DNA of 64,000 nucleotides, from the NCBI GenBank assembly GCA_963930775.1, contig OZ005690.1, positions 13,294,411 to 13,358,410 of the forward strand, read 5' to 3'. Source of the DNA: Cliona cf. orientalis (lineage: Eukaryota > Porifera > Demospongiae > Clionaida > Clionaidae). This document shows positions 49,685 to 61,018 of this stretch, one piece after another. Within the stretch, counting starts at the first letter, position 1; every line of letters begins with the position of its first letter. The notes under the pieces were generated by a model. That model searched no databases and had not been told where the DNA came from. It saw nothing but the letters and a program-made list of their open reading frames with translations. The position numbers and the translations under genes are program-made.

Positions 49685-50660
49685 CCTGACCCTCTAGCTC
49701 CCTCCTTAGCATCCGACGGTAATAATAATTATTATTATAATGACATAAAGGTAGTTTGGAAGTGTTCCTTAGTTTATATATAGGGTGTGGACTTATAATT
49801 GAATGAGGTTAATGGTGAAATAACATTATTTCAACAATATCATAGTATTATATTATTTCATTCATACCTCCCTAAGTAGTATAATGATAATAATATTATT
49901 ATCCTATTTAATACATGTCATGTAGTGGCATAAATTAAAATATTATAATAATAATAATATTTGTTGGTACACTTAATTTCATTCCAAGATATTATACCTG
50001 TAATACCAGCTACCTAGGTATCTGAATGCATCTTTATCATAAACAACCACAGTCCTATTGGTTCAATTGTTGTCTTGATTCACTATGTCCCAGCTCAGCA
50101 TAAGAGTGCATGATCATGATTACCTAATAAGGTAAAGTTCATGATATTGTGTTGTTTTGATTTCCCAATAGATGGGAACAGATACAAGCATGTTTTTGTT
50201 TCAATTTTGATTCACTCCTGGATGTGTATATATTATAGTATCATTATAATATCACTTATGAAAGGTATCAGGATTCTGATTGAATTATCACCAACATTAG
50301 ACTAAGTATATAATATGGAGTGTTTTGATTTTCTATCTGATTCTAAAAGATGAGAACAGATCTAGATACAAACATGTTTATTGGTTCACAGTTTTGATTC
50401 ACTCCTGGATGTGTATCAATTGCTACATATATAGGAAAAAGGTATCTGAATGTTTTTGTATTGCCATTATCAGTATAATATGCAGTGTTGATTTTCTAAC
50501 AGATGGGAACATAAAAACATGTTTGTCATGGTTCAGTGTCACTGTAACAGTTACTATTATTATGATTTTCATTCTAGGTCTAGGTAGATCTGTTATGTGG
50601 TACAATAATTCTCAAGCAGACATCTTAAAAGGACCTGTTGAGCTAGAGAAGATAAATTGA
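49685..50660 (+). CDS. Possible 3' exons with triplicated membrane segment
   Basis: Exon 49685-49718 (PDPLAPSLASD, phase 0 to 1) could follow the last recognised exon of H in phase. Three homologous blocks then follow, each after an AG and each starting ATGGGAAC or ATGAGAAC: 50172-50264, 50350-50441 and 50503-50660. Blocks 1 and 2 share YKHV and LIHSWMCI and encode hydrophobic segments. Block 3 encodes KTCLSWFSVTVTVTIIMIFI, then a short polar tail ending VELEKIN and a stop. They may be alternative membrane exons of H, or belong to a separate small gene. Block 2 ends out of phase with block 3 and may be dead. Linkage to H is only inferred from phase. Confidence 0.35.
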
Positions 50661-50954
50661 CTGGAGATAGAGGATAGGGAGGAATGCGGGTGTATATAGA
50701 CCATCGATGGTACCCCATTCAATATTTCTTATCAAAGTTAAAAGAAATATTAATTAGAAGGAAGGTATTTCTTTTTGATATTGATCAGGGAAATCTCTAC
50801 ACTGATTCATTAGTACACTTACTGTGAAAGGAAATCTGCACTGTATATAAATAATACTCATCAAGATCAAAGTACATAGATAATATTATAAGATTACATG
50901 TACTGGTACCCCAGCATTATTAGAAAGGCAAGGATCAACGATTGCTTGGCGAAA

Positions 50955-51120
50955 ATTGATGGTAATGGTCGTTAATGGTGGGATATTATAATATTATATG
51001 GAAATCGTCGCACACGTAATAAGTGCTAGAATCTGTAGCGGCCACTGAACTCCTTGCTCGGGCAAGGAGTTTCCCAGTATATAGAGAAAAATTAAAATCT
51101 GCCAGGTGCATATGGTTTGT
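50955..51120. repeat. Dispersed repeat, GACGACCAATTCCAACACTG family, truncated
   Basis: Has GGTAATGGTCGTTAATGG, GCACACGTAATAAGTGCTAG and CTCCTTGCTCGGGCAAGGAG, then is cut short. Confidence 0.5.
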
Positions 51121-51179
51121 ATTCTGCAGTACCCATGATCTGGGAAATGTCATTTCCCAGATCATGATTACTGCAGAAT
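51121..51179. repeat. Hairpin, ~26-bp arms
   Basis: ATTCTGCAGTACCCATGATC with TGGGAAATG and its complement CATTTCCCAGATCATG with ACTGCAGAAT. Confidence 0.75.
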
Positions 51180-51219
51180 ATGGAAGCAAAAGCAAACTTT
51201 GAAATTTAGTATCCATGTC

Positions 51220-51480
51220 ACATTCCAGTTGTGCAACACAAAGTCTAATTCCTAAAACACATTCCTATCTTGCAACACAAAGTGTCATTCCCATGCATTT
51301 ATAAACTAACAAGGTACATGTAGTTACCTAAATAACATTAATTCACAGTTCATGGTGCAACACAAAGTCCCATTCCCATTATTCATCACATGTCCCTACA
51401 CTTCCCTAACACCATACTATGCAGTACAAAGAAGGTATTGTGCATTGCCTATTAAGAGCTATTAGGTGTCTTCCTTACAT
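51220..51480. repeat. Dispersed repeat, CAACACAAAGTC family
   Basis: Third copy of the block at 5250-5590, with CATTCCAGTTGTGCAACACA and CCATACTATGCAGTACAAAG. Confidence 0.6.
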
Positions 51481-52179
51481 CTTATAATGACATATTTATA
51501 TTCATATGGCTGCCAAGTTATGATCAATCATTACAGTCATAACTTAGCCAATTATGGAGCCTAAGGGATTTCAAATTAGCAAATTAAATCTGGGTACCAG
51601 CATGTACAGCTATATTATCATAGCTAATGGGGGTACACATAGCATGTCCATGCATTGTGTATCATGATCATGATGTATTCTGGTAATTGTACATATCCAA
51701 TCTAGTGGGGTTCTCCACAATTATATTGTTGGCACAAACGGATGTACTCTGCTTTCATGCAGGAAAGGGCTTCCATACATTATGCACATTAAGACTGAAA
51801 GTTCTATAGCTAGTCACCTTATGGCAACAATTATAATTTTAAGCCATATCCCATCATGATTGATCTATCTTTTATTGGGGAACTAGAAAGTGAAAATCCA
51901 CTGGCTACTTTCACTGGTGCATGTAGGAAGCATTAGTTATAAAAGAATAGGAATTTAGAGCTATAGACAAGTGCTTTATAATAATATCGTAAATGTTGAA
52001 ACTGTCAGAAAATACAGTGGGGTTAAGGCATCAGTCCCTGCATGGAACCCCCATGACACTGAATTAGCTATAGGATAGTGTGCTGTACTCAACATATTGC
52101 CAATTGGAAGTGTGTTGGCTGTGGTAGTATTAATATTCAGTGTATATAGGTGGCTTGCTATTGACACCCTGCTCAGATG

Positions 52180-52330
52180 TGGTAATGGTTGCAACGTAAT
52201 AAGTGCTAATGATATGAAGCAGCCATTGCACCTAACTCCTTGCCGGTGTAATTAAATCTGCCACGTGTTGTTGTGACGACCAATTCCAACACTGCATATG
52301 AAGCAACTACCAGTATCCTATTGATTGCTC
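52180..52330. repeat. Dispersed repeat, GACGACCAATTCCAACACTG family
   Basis: GGTAATGGTTGCAACGTAAT, CTAACTCCTTGCCGGTG and GACGACCAATTCCAACACTG in the usual order. Confidence 0.6.
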
Positions 52331-52623
52331 CTTCTGTTCCTTATCCTAAATATGATATAATACAAGTAGCTTCATTCATTCTTGTCACACCAACACTGCC
52401 AGAATAACTGAATAAGAATGATAATCATACTAAAGTTAATTCTCTGTGTGCACATGCCGCTTCCCAGATCATAATCACTGTAACGAAGATCAGGTCATCA
52501 GGGTGAGGAGGATTGATAAGCAGAGCAAACTTTGAAATCTAGTATCCATGTCACAGTTCACAGCAAAAAGACCACCAAAATCAACGCACAACATTCAAAA
52601 ATCCATCAAAGATTGAATAGTAT

Positions 52624-52860
52624 AATTGAAGGGTCGAGAACCAGAGTGGCCTAACCCCGAATTGAATGTGGGAAATTGTCGAAAAAGCTCAAAAATTGAC
52701 TAAAAACAAACACCCTACTCTACCAAATCACTCAAATTTTCAAAAACCTGAATTTTCTGTTGCTCACGAAATGCATTTTTAACATGTTTTCAAGATTAGG
52801 GGGGCTAACTCAACATTAAATTTGTGGGTTAGGCCACTCTGGTTCTGAGCCCTTCAATTA
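52624..52860. mobile_element. MITE, AATTGAAGGG ends
   Basis: Left end AATTGAAGGGTCGAGAACCA then GAGTGGCCTAACCC; right end GGGTTAGGCCACTCTGGTTC then TGAGCCCTTCAATT. About 237 bp. Confidence 0.8.
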
Positions 52861-54245
52861 TTCTTCTACCCGATTTCAGTGATTTTATAGAGGCATTTGA
52901 TTTTTGAGATGGTTTACTATAGCTATTCAATCACAGAGTGATTACAACATGATTTTGGACCAAATTTTCCTGTGCAGCCATTATTTAGATCTACCGTACA
53001 TCGATCTCAGTGCATGAATTCAGATGTCCCTTGGCAAAGCAGAAACTAGCTGCTAAGTTGGACACGTTAAAGCCCTTTATAAGGACCATTATAGTTGTCT
53101 AGTATGTAGATGTTAAATGTGTTTGCATAACTATGAAACAACTCGGAAAAAAAAGCAAACAGCTCACCAGTATTCATGTTTCCTTACAGCAAGTTAACGT
53201 ATGTGCAGGCTGGTGATCATGATAGTACCTTTTGGTAATTATTCATGCACCCAAAATGGGAAATATGTTTATAGCAAGGATCAGTTTTCCTTTGGGAGAC
53301 TTAAGCTTAGGTTTATCAGTACCAAAAAAATATAATCATACATTTCAGATGATGACAACAGTTGCATTCAATAAGAAATTCCTGCATTCTTGTACAGTGG
53401 TCTTTCTTGCTTGTTGTACCTGCATATACATGTTTGTCAATGTGTGATTTCCCAACCAATCCTCTGAGGACCAGGGAAGTACTGGAACAAAAACAACATG
53501 AATGTTTACAGACACAGGCAAGCAGCTGTACGTGTTATACCACGAATGTTATTCCGAAAAATTACCACCTGATCATCATTTTTTTTTATTCATAGGCACA
53601 TCATCAATAAGATATTTGATAATTTATTATCTCCACAATGTAAGCATGGTATTGCATGTTCTTGTACTGAAGCCATAAAAATTTAAATATGCATAATTAT
53701 AGCTTCAGGAATTCATGAACTAAGCCAGCCACTGAACAGAAATGCTACAAGTATTAACCCAACTATCACATAATGCAAGTGTGGCCCATGGCCTGAGAGG
53801 TTTTTTCCGCCTTTGCTTCCTCAAGAGCTCTGCGGAAAACAACAGTTGTTAGGCAATAATCATTGTGGAGCATATTAATAATAATATTATTGTACACGCA
53901 CTTATTATGCTTAATATTATGTTACCAAAGTAACATGATATCAAATAATAATGCTACCCATAATAATTATTCTGCCATAATGTACACTAAATTTATAAGC
54001 TTATTAATAGCTGACTGGAATAGCCAAGCAGATCTCTATAGTATACTTTTTATAGTATACTTTTTAATTTGCAATAGAATCCAGAATCCCGGTTTGTTTC
54101 AATAACAGGGTTATATAAACTATATTATAATTATTCAGTTATCAGCTCATATAATTATTATTACAGTAATTCATGTATCACTACTAACAATAATATTATT
54201 ATAGTTGTCCGTACCATCGATCCGTTCATTGGAGTTGCTAAGTTA
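52861..54245. other. Intergenic region upstream of gene I, nothing recognised
   Basis: Short open frames near 53232-53595 have neither splice signals nor family similarity. The right part should contain the gene I promoter. Confidence 0.35.
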
Positions 54246-56421
54246 ATGGTGTTCTGGCCAGAAATGCATCTACTTCTAATTTTAGTGTTCCAAGCAGTGC
54301 TCATCAGTGATTTACACTTATACTACTGTGAAGGTATATGCATATAATTACTATAATAATTGGTCCACAGTTGTGCATGTCAAAAATTAATAAATATGAT
54401 TATGGACTTCGGTGATAGGTACATCCATATCACTATCTCCATTGGGAATGGTGTCAGTCTGTCCTGGAGGGCAAGTTCTGTTGACTTGTGAGATAATGTC
54501 TGGCTCCTTCTTGTACTGGGATGTTTCCATTCCTCATCTGGCTATGAGTCGTGAAAATATTGTCTCAACTCAAGGAGCTATCAGTACAACAGCTCTGCAA
54601 TTTAATGGATTACATTTAACAGAGTTTACTGTCACCCGTACGTCTGAAAATCCATTGACTAGTCAGTTGCTGATTAATAATGTGACTACTGAGATAAATG
54701 GATCAACCATCTACTGTTCTGAAGATGGAAATGAAAATGGAGCACCAGCAGTAGCAGTGAATGTCATATATATAGTGAGGGTTAGTTTATCAGTAGAAAT
54801 GTCATTTTCACAGATCAATATTAAAATGGAACCTTCCAGGGTAGAAGTTAGTGTCATATTATATTACTATGGTATAATAATTAATGATGTCAAAATCATA
54901 ATCAATGATCTAATGCTTTTCAAAGTATAGGTCGTTTGTTCAATGTCACCATGGTGAACCAATTCTTGAGAAACAGTATCACAGTCACACTTCAATGGCC
55001 TCGAGAGGTTGGTCCAGGAGCAGTTTACCATGTCAATATTTCACCAGAAGCATCCCACACTGAGTTAACTAATCACCATAACAATATTGTGATGAATCTA
55101 ACAATTTCTTACAACATTCAATACAATGTTAGCATTATATCAAGTCTCTGTGATGTTATGAAAACTACAACCAAGGCATTGAAATACGGTAGGTATGATA
55201 ATGATTCAGAAATAATTTTACATGTACCAGGTGACTCCAGGCTCCCCAATCTCATGTATATAACTGGCATGGAAAAACTGGGAAGAGCCTGCGTATGAGG
55301 CTGGATAATAATATAATATTATTGTCATAATTATTTTTTGCAGTTACTTGTGATCAACCAACACAACTGTTAAATGATCCTGTTGTTGTGGTCAGTGGAT
55401 CTCAGGAGATTCCTCACAGAGAGGGACAGTTCATCACATACACATGCCCTCCTAGATTTGTGTGGACTGGCCCAAATGCATCCATATGTACTGGGAACGG
55501 AGAATGGGAACCAGACCCTGGAGATGTGGCATGCATAGATTGTACACAATAATATTATTATCAATGCAATGCCACTTTAGTACAATTAGTAGAATAATAA
55601 TATTTTGATCATGAATTCATAATGCAGCTGACTGTGGAGTACCTGTTTCAAATGCTACGCTTAACTACAGTTCTACTCTGGAGGGATCTGTTTTAACATT
55701 GACCTGTGAAAATGACATTTCTACTGATGAACAAAGCCTCAGTGTGACATGTCACAGCAGTGGAAAGTGGATTCCTGATCCAGCTCTGTTCACCAATATC
55801 TACAACTGTACTACTAGGTACAGAAATATTGATCAATTCAACTCCACATTCTTCAGGTAGCAAATATTTATCACACTACCTACTCAGTAGTACTATTATC
55901 AAGGGGATATTGTATATGCATGCGCTTTTAATAATAGTTAGACACTGTTTAGGAGGTTTCTATGTGATTTAGAAGACCAAAATTAATATGCTAATTAGTA
56001 ATTATGTAATTGCCAAAAGCAACACTCAGTATCACATGTGCTATAGTTTAATAATAATATTGAAAGTATAATCTATGGTACATAATAATAATATTATTAA
56101 ATTTTCTCAAATGCAGACTCTGCTAGTTTGACAGTAGCTGTGTTCTCATCGACTATAGTTGTCGTGTGTGCCATAAGCTCAATAGTGTTCCTTTCCATTG
56201 GATATGCCTGTGGCTGGTTTAGTCAGAAACACAAGCAATCACGTACAAGAAAAGCAGTGCCAGATTCATCAGTTAAGGAGAATACTGGCCCCAATGAAGG
56301 ATCTCAACTGCCACCAACCCCAGGACCACTATACGAGGAATTACAGCAGAGATCTACACCAGAACATCAGGACCTGGTTGAACTGAAAGAGAATGTTGCC
56401 TATGGACCAATTGTAAAATAA
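54246..56421 (+). pseudogene. Receptor I: family plan complete but damaged
   Basis: Exons: signal 54246-54333, Ig 54419-54871, FN3 54931-55188, CCP1 55344 to about 55541, CCP2 55628-55817, TM/tail 56117-56421 with PLYEEL and VAYGPI. Three defects are visible. The Ig exon runs past its usual end into an antisense scrap of a CCP2 exon (54795-54855) before a phase-1 GTATAA donor at 54872. The CCP1 donor, normally ATAG|GT, reads ATAGATTGT, leaving only a cryptic GT three bases on. In CCP2 a net loss of 5 bases, including AATTTACT, removes the last cysteine, shifts the phase, and gives an early stop in the TM exon. Skipping CCP2 would restore the frame, so a transcript could still encode a receptor; otherwise it is a recent pseudogene. 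Confidence 0.65.
55937..55986. mobile_element. MITE copy 5, truncated, in intron of I
   Basis: Only the left arm, GTTAGACACTGTTTAGGAGG to AGAAGACCAAAATTAAT. It lies at the same intron position as copy 3 in gene B, with matching flanks. Confidence 0.7.
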
Positions 56422-56637
56422 TATTGGACAGACTCATGCTAAATTATAGTATGGAAATACATACAAGAAAGACATAATAATTTGCCTGTACATCCATGCA
56501 TGGCGCAGTCATGTATGCAGTGAACCTAAGTATATTATTCAAGTACACATTACTGCCATTTAATGGAATCCTAGTTTGTTTCTGTAAATTTTAGTCACGA
56601 GTCTGTTGTGCACACTAAGTCTTAATTCTGGTTATAT

Positions 56638-56871
56638 ATGAAAGAATTGTCACAAGTCAAGGAGTTTTACTGTCATCAGAGGTTAGGATTGGGTTCACAG
56701 AGTTCAATGTCACACTCATATCTGACAGCCCATTGACTAGTCAACTGCTGATTAACAATGTGACTACTGAGATAAATGGATCAACCATCTACTGTTCTGA
56801 AGATGGCAATGAAACAAATGCACCAATGACTGTAATTATCGTCAAGTATGAAGTTAATGTCAAATACAAAG
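56638..56871 (+). pseudogene. 3' part of an Ig exon (receptor J)
   Basis: Encodes ERIVTSQGVLLSSE, then FTEFNVTLISDSPLTSQLL and TIYCSEDGNETNAPM, ending at an AAAG|GTAAAA donor. The first half of the domain, including LLTC and the core Trp, is missing, as is any signal exon. Spacer sequence (GTCACGAGTCTGTTGTGCAC, as elsewhere upstream of signal exons) abuts the break, so a deletion removed everything between the spacer and the middle of the Ig exon. Confidence 0.8.
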
Positions 56872-57004
56872 GTAAAATTATCCTAGCATATATAATAATA
56901 AATAATAGTTAGAGACCGAGTCCAAGGTCTCTACGCCTTTTAAGAGACCCAAAGGCCCTGGGCTGTAGCATCCCGAGCGAAAACGAGGGTGCTACTAAGG
57001 GCCT

Positions 57005-57074
57005 GAGAAATCAGAGTTGAACAAGCTACTGTTGTCATCGATGACAACAGTAGCTTGTTCAACTCTGATTTCTC
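57005..57074. repeat. Perfect 70-bp palindrome
   Basis: GAGAAATCAGAGTTGAACAA with GCTACTGTTGTCATC meets its exact complement GATGACAACAGTAGC with TTGTTCAACTCTGATTTCTC, with no loop. It follows a MITE-like block (56911-57004) with GAGACC motifs. Confidence 0.9.
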
Positions 57075-57404
57075 CCTGCCACCTTGTGATTCAAGACTAT
57101 GATACTGTCGCTTGGAGCTGTGTTCAGCTTTATTAAAATTTAGTACTGGTAGAACATCGTGTCAGCTAGCTACAACTGCGTAGAATTGCAATTTGCTGAC
57201 TCGGCGAAAACAGTCAATTGCTCCGCCCAAGCAATTAACGTAAGACCTGCCCACTACTCTCGGAGCATAGTACACCATAGCAGTTACTGCATTCTGAGGA
57301 TGCTGTAACTAGCCTAATGAGACACATAGCTGAAATAGCCTGAAGGCCAACTTATTCACCTCCCCGGGAGGTGTATATGTGATTTATTCACCTGATATGA
57401 AGCA

Positions 57405-58146
57405 ATCTGATTGGACTAAATTTACAACCATGGTATAAGTATAGGTTACATCACGAGGTGGAGGTCTCTACGGGATTTACACACCGAGGGCCGGAGGCCC
57501 GAGGCTGTGTAAATCGCGTAGAGACCGAACCGAGTGATGTAACCGACTTGTACCATGGGCTACGTGGTCCTGACAACGTATCTATGGCCTAGCAACTACA
57601 GCGCCGGCCATAAAAGGCTCGAGCGCGTACCTAGCAACAGTTCAAACCATCGTCGTCGATCGAGTCGACGCTAGACATCGACGCATAGTGAGCCGACGCC
57701 GTTTTCTGTCCAACTCGAGCTTCTTGCTTGACATTCAGAACCACAATACTATCGTCTCTGCGTATAAAAGGCCGGCCATGTCATCGCTGTCTTGATTTCA
57801 ACTCGAGGTAGTCAGAGTGCAGCTAAGTTTTTTTACTACTGCTGACTTGGCAAATCATTCGCTCCACCTATTCAATTAACGCAGTAAGACCTGCCCACTA
57901 ATCATCTGCATACAGTACTCTGCATAGCACTAGAGCTCTGTACTTGATCTCTTTCACTAACAAAAGATGCTGTAACTACCCTAGCGGGCATGATCATGTA
58001 AAATTTCATAGCCTCAGAGATAGGTGTCTAAATATTTAGACACCTACAAGTATTATTTAGACACCTACAAGAGGTATACAAGTTATTTAGACACCTCCTA
58101 TGAAGCAACCTGATTGGTCAGAATGTTACAACCATGGTACAAGTGA
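57405..58146. mobile_element. Element X, copy 1 (upstream of J FN3 exon)
   Basis: About 740 bp with similar inverted motifs near the ends (ACAACCATGGTATAAG left, ACAACCATGGTACAAG right). It contains the palindrome GGTCTCTACGGGATTTACAC ... GTGTAAATCGCGTAGAGACC and a CpG-rich interior. A copy in opposite orientation occupies 62755-63439. No transposase frame. Confidence 0.7.
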
Positions 58147-58201
58147 AATAATGGACCTCCAACTGACCAACCAGATTGCTGTATTTGTATTCTAAATAAT
58201 A

Positions 58202-58545
58202 GTTAGACACTGTTTAGGAGGTTTCTATGTGATTTAGAAGACCGAAGGGCTCTGTGTAGAATCCCGAGCGAAGCAAGGGTTCTACTGAGCCCTGAGGTCT
58301 TCTAAATCACGTAGAAACCGACTAAACAGTGTCTAACTACTTTAGATCCTAGCAACAATGCCCAACAGCTTTGTATATAAACAACTGCCTAGCAACAAAC
58401 TAGCCATAGGCAAACAAAATTTACCAGGTTTTTTATGGAGCTTACAAGGTTTTTTATGGGGCTTACAAGGTTTTTTATGAAGGATAGATACTGCAGTTCA
58501 ACCAATCAGATCACTGTATTTGTTACAAGTAGGATCTAATACTGG
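58202..58545. mobile_element. MITE copy 6 with flanking module
   Basis: Core 58202-58337 (GTTAGACACTGTTTAGGAGG to CAGTGTCTAAC). The right flank has three GTTTTTTATG-type repeats, CCAATCAGATCACTGTATTT and GTTACAAGTAGGATC. Confidence 0.75.
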
Positions 58546-58584
58546 ATAATGAATAATATTATAGTTGTTTCATGATATCCATAG

Positions 58585-59827
58585 ATGAATTTTTGTGTAG
58601 CATGGATAGTTCCCTCAATGTTACCATGGTGAATCAACTCTTGAGAAGTGATGATGTCACAGTCACACTTCAATGGCCTCGAGAGCCTGGAGCAGTTTAC
58701 CACGTCAATGTTTCACCAGAAATATCACACACTGAGCATGTTTCTATGGGGCACTACATCTTCACAATAAATGTAACCATTTCTTATAACGTTCAATACA
58801 ATGTATCGATTGTATCAAGTCTCTGTGGTGTCGCTACAACCAAGGTATTGAAATATGGTAAGTGAACTTAATATAGGAATTGATTGATTATTAAAGACAG
58901 AAAGCTGCTGTCTTTAATTATTCTTTTGCATAATATATATATACACTAATACAATACAGTTACCTGTGATTACCCACCAACGCAATCATTACATGATCCT
59001 GTTGTTTTGGTCAGTGGATCTCAGGACAGCCCTCCAATAGAGGGACAGTTCATCACATACACATGCCCTCCTGGATTTATACTGACTGGCTCAAGTATAT
59101 CAATATGTATGGGGAATAGAGAATGGGAACCAGACCCTGGAACGGTGGACTGCATAGGTAAATGCAATACATCACTGAATCATAGATTAATACATTCAAT
59201 AATAAATTATGATAATCATTGGCTATCGTACATACAGCTGACTGTGGAGTACCACTTGTGAACAGAAACCTCAAGCTAAATTTGATTTCTACTCTAAAGG
59301 GCTCTCTTCTAACACTGACCTGTGAAATTGAGACGTCTCTTAATTCCACTACTGAAATGACCCTCAATGTGACATGTGACAGCAATGGAAGTTGGATTCC
59401 CAATCCAGCTGATTTCATTCAGTCTTGTTCACCATTCAGTAATGAGTAGTCGAAAGTATCTGATAAGATTCTATGGTCAATCCTTTTAGGAAGATAATAA
59501 TATTATTATTCATTTTCCTCAGATGCAGAATCCTTGTTATGGACACCAGTTTCATCGATTCTAATTGCTGTGTGTGCCATAATCTCAATAGTGTTCCTTT
59601 CCATTGGATATGCCTGTGGCTGGTTTAGTCAGAAACACAACCAATCACGTACAAGAAAAGCAGCATCTGAATCATCAGTTGAGGAGAATACTGGCCCCAA
59701 TGAAGGATCTCAACTGCCACCAACCCCAGGACCTCTATATGAAGAATTACAGCAGAGATCTACACCAGAACATCAGGATCTGGTTGAACTGAAAGAGAAT
59801 GTTGCCTATGGACCAATTGTAAAATAA
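58585..59827 (+). CDS. Receptor J: FN3, CCP, CCP, TM, ITIM tail; 5' end lost
   Basis: Exons: FN3 58585-58857, CCP1 58960-59157, CCP2 59238-59438, TM/tail 59523-59827. All are open and phase 1. FN3 has TLQWPREPGAVYHVNVSPE, nearly the same as K; CCP1 has GQFITYTCPPGF; CCP2 has SNGSWIPNPADF and CSPF. The membrane segment is the LLWTPVSSILIAVCA subtype shared with E and K, then GYACGWFSQK, PLYEEL and VAYGPI. At the end of CCP2 a deletion fused exon and intron (TCACCATTCAGTAATGAG), but the resulting GTAATG is a usable phase-1 donor. Without the signal peptide and half the Ig domain it may be expressed only by splicing from an upstream gene, or not at all. Confidence 0.65.
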
Positions 59828-60345
59828 TCCATGCACAGTATCAGATAGACTCATGCTGAATTTATATATTATAGTACGAAAGTACACACAAGAAAGACGT
59901 TATAATGATTTGCCTATGAGATCTAGAGCTAATGATAATATTCTGAGGCCATAGGGTGTAGAATATTATTGCTCCATTAATGAAGTTGGCAAAGAGCCTA
60001 TTCCATCCCATTTTTCATGTAACTCGATATACTATAGACTGTACATCCATAGTGCAATCATGTATACAGTGAACTTATTTAATAAGTTACATTTCAAATG
60101 CACATTCATTACTGCCATGTAATGGAATCCTGGTTTGTTTCTGAATCAACAAGAGCTTCTATAAACTTTAGTCACGAGTCTGTTGTGCACACTCAACTAT
60201 GGTTATCTGAACGTAGAATAATAAACTATAGTCTTTGTATCAGCAGATCGAGCTATCACATGCACAATATCATCAGTAATATCGACAGTTTATGTACTAG
60301 ATAAATTACAATGACATAATATTATACACATGTGATGATGTGCAT
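59828..60345. other. Conserved spacer after J, up to an inversion boundary
   Basis: Matches the spacers after A and I (GAGCCTATTCCATCCCATTT, AGTCACGAGTCTGTTGTGCA). Spacer similarity in the forward direction fades near 60230-60345, where the inverted block begins. Confidence 0.55.
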
Positions 60346-60347
60346 AC

Positions 60348-60414
60348 AGCAGCAGAAGAGTGAAACGCAAGTAGTGAGTATTACTTGGAAAGCCAAACAC
60401 ATAAATTGGTGCAT
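60348..60414 (-). pseudogene. Orphan signal-peptide exon
   Basis: The minus strand encodes MHQFMCLAFQVILTTCVSL then FCCC and a GTATGC donor in phase 1, differing from the gene D signal peptide by only a few residues. No Ig exon follows on this strand; plus-strand spacer DNA begins immediately. It marks the start of a receptor that was cut off. Confidence 0.75.
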
Positions 60415-60419
60415 GTCTG

Positions 60420-61018
60420 TGTGAAATTAATTAGCTGTCGACTTGGTGACAATAATAATGAGTTGATCAGGCTGATCGATAGCTATATATATTTAGTATT
60501 ACAAATACCGGTACATGCTATTTACTACTCTACTAATTATAAGTGATTATTCAGAAGATCAGAGTTGAGTTTGCACAAGAGACTCGTGATCAGAAGTCAA
60601 CTGTTATTAAAACAGAATAAAATTCTATTGCACCACTGCAGTAATATTAATGTGTTTGGGATATGTACCTGATTCTCAACTTAAGTTCATGCTTGAATGC
60701 ATTAAAAGAAATGGGATGGAATAGGCTCTTTGCCATCTTTATTAATATACTGACAATATTTATTAACTTTATCTTAGCATCAATGAAACATTAATTTCCA
60801 GTACATTTCGACCGTGTAGGTCTTCATCAGCTGGTTGCACAACTGAACTAGAACAGGAAGCACAGTCCAAGAAATGCATGGTGATTGTGAGTGTAATATT
60901 AATGTAGCCATTTCTCCACTCAGTGCCATGGCCTCATAATCCTTACAAGCTCTATAATTATTATTAATTATGTTTACTTCCGATGTACTGTAAGCCTAAG
61001 GCATGAGTCCGTCCGATA
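60420..61018 (-). other. Conserved receptor spacer, inverted
   Basis: Read on minus, this is the same spacer type as 14417-14959 (GAGCCTATTCCATCCCATTT; TGAGGCCATG with GGAGAAATGGCT). A LINE-3'-end-like insertion with CATTTCGACC and TCTTCATCAGCTGG lies at about 60745-60890. Confidence 0.55.
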
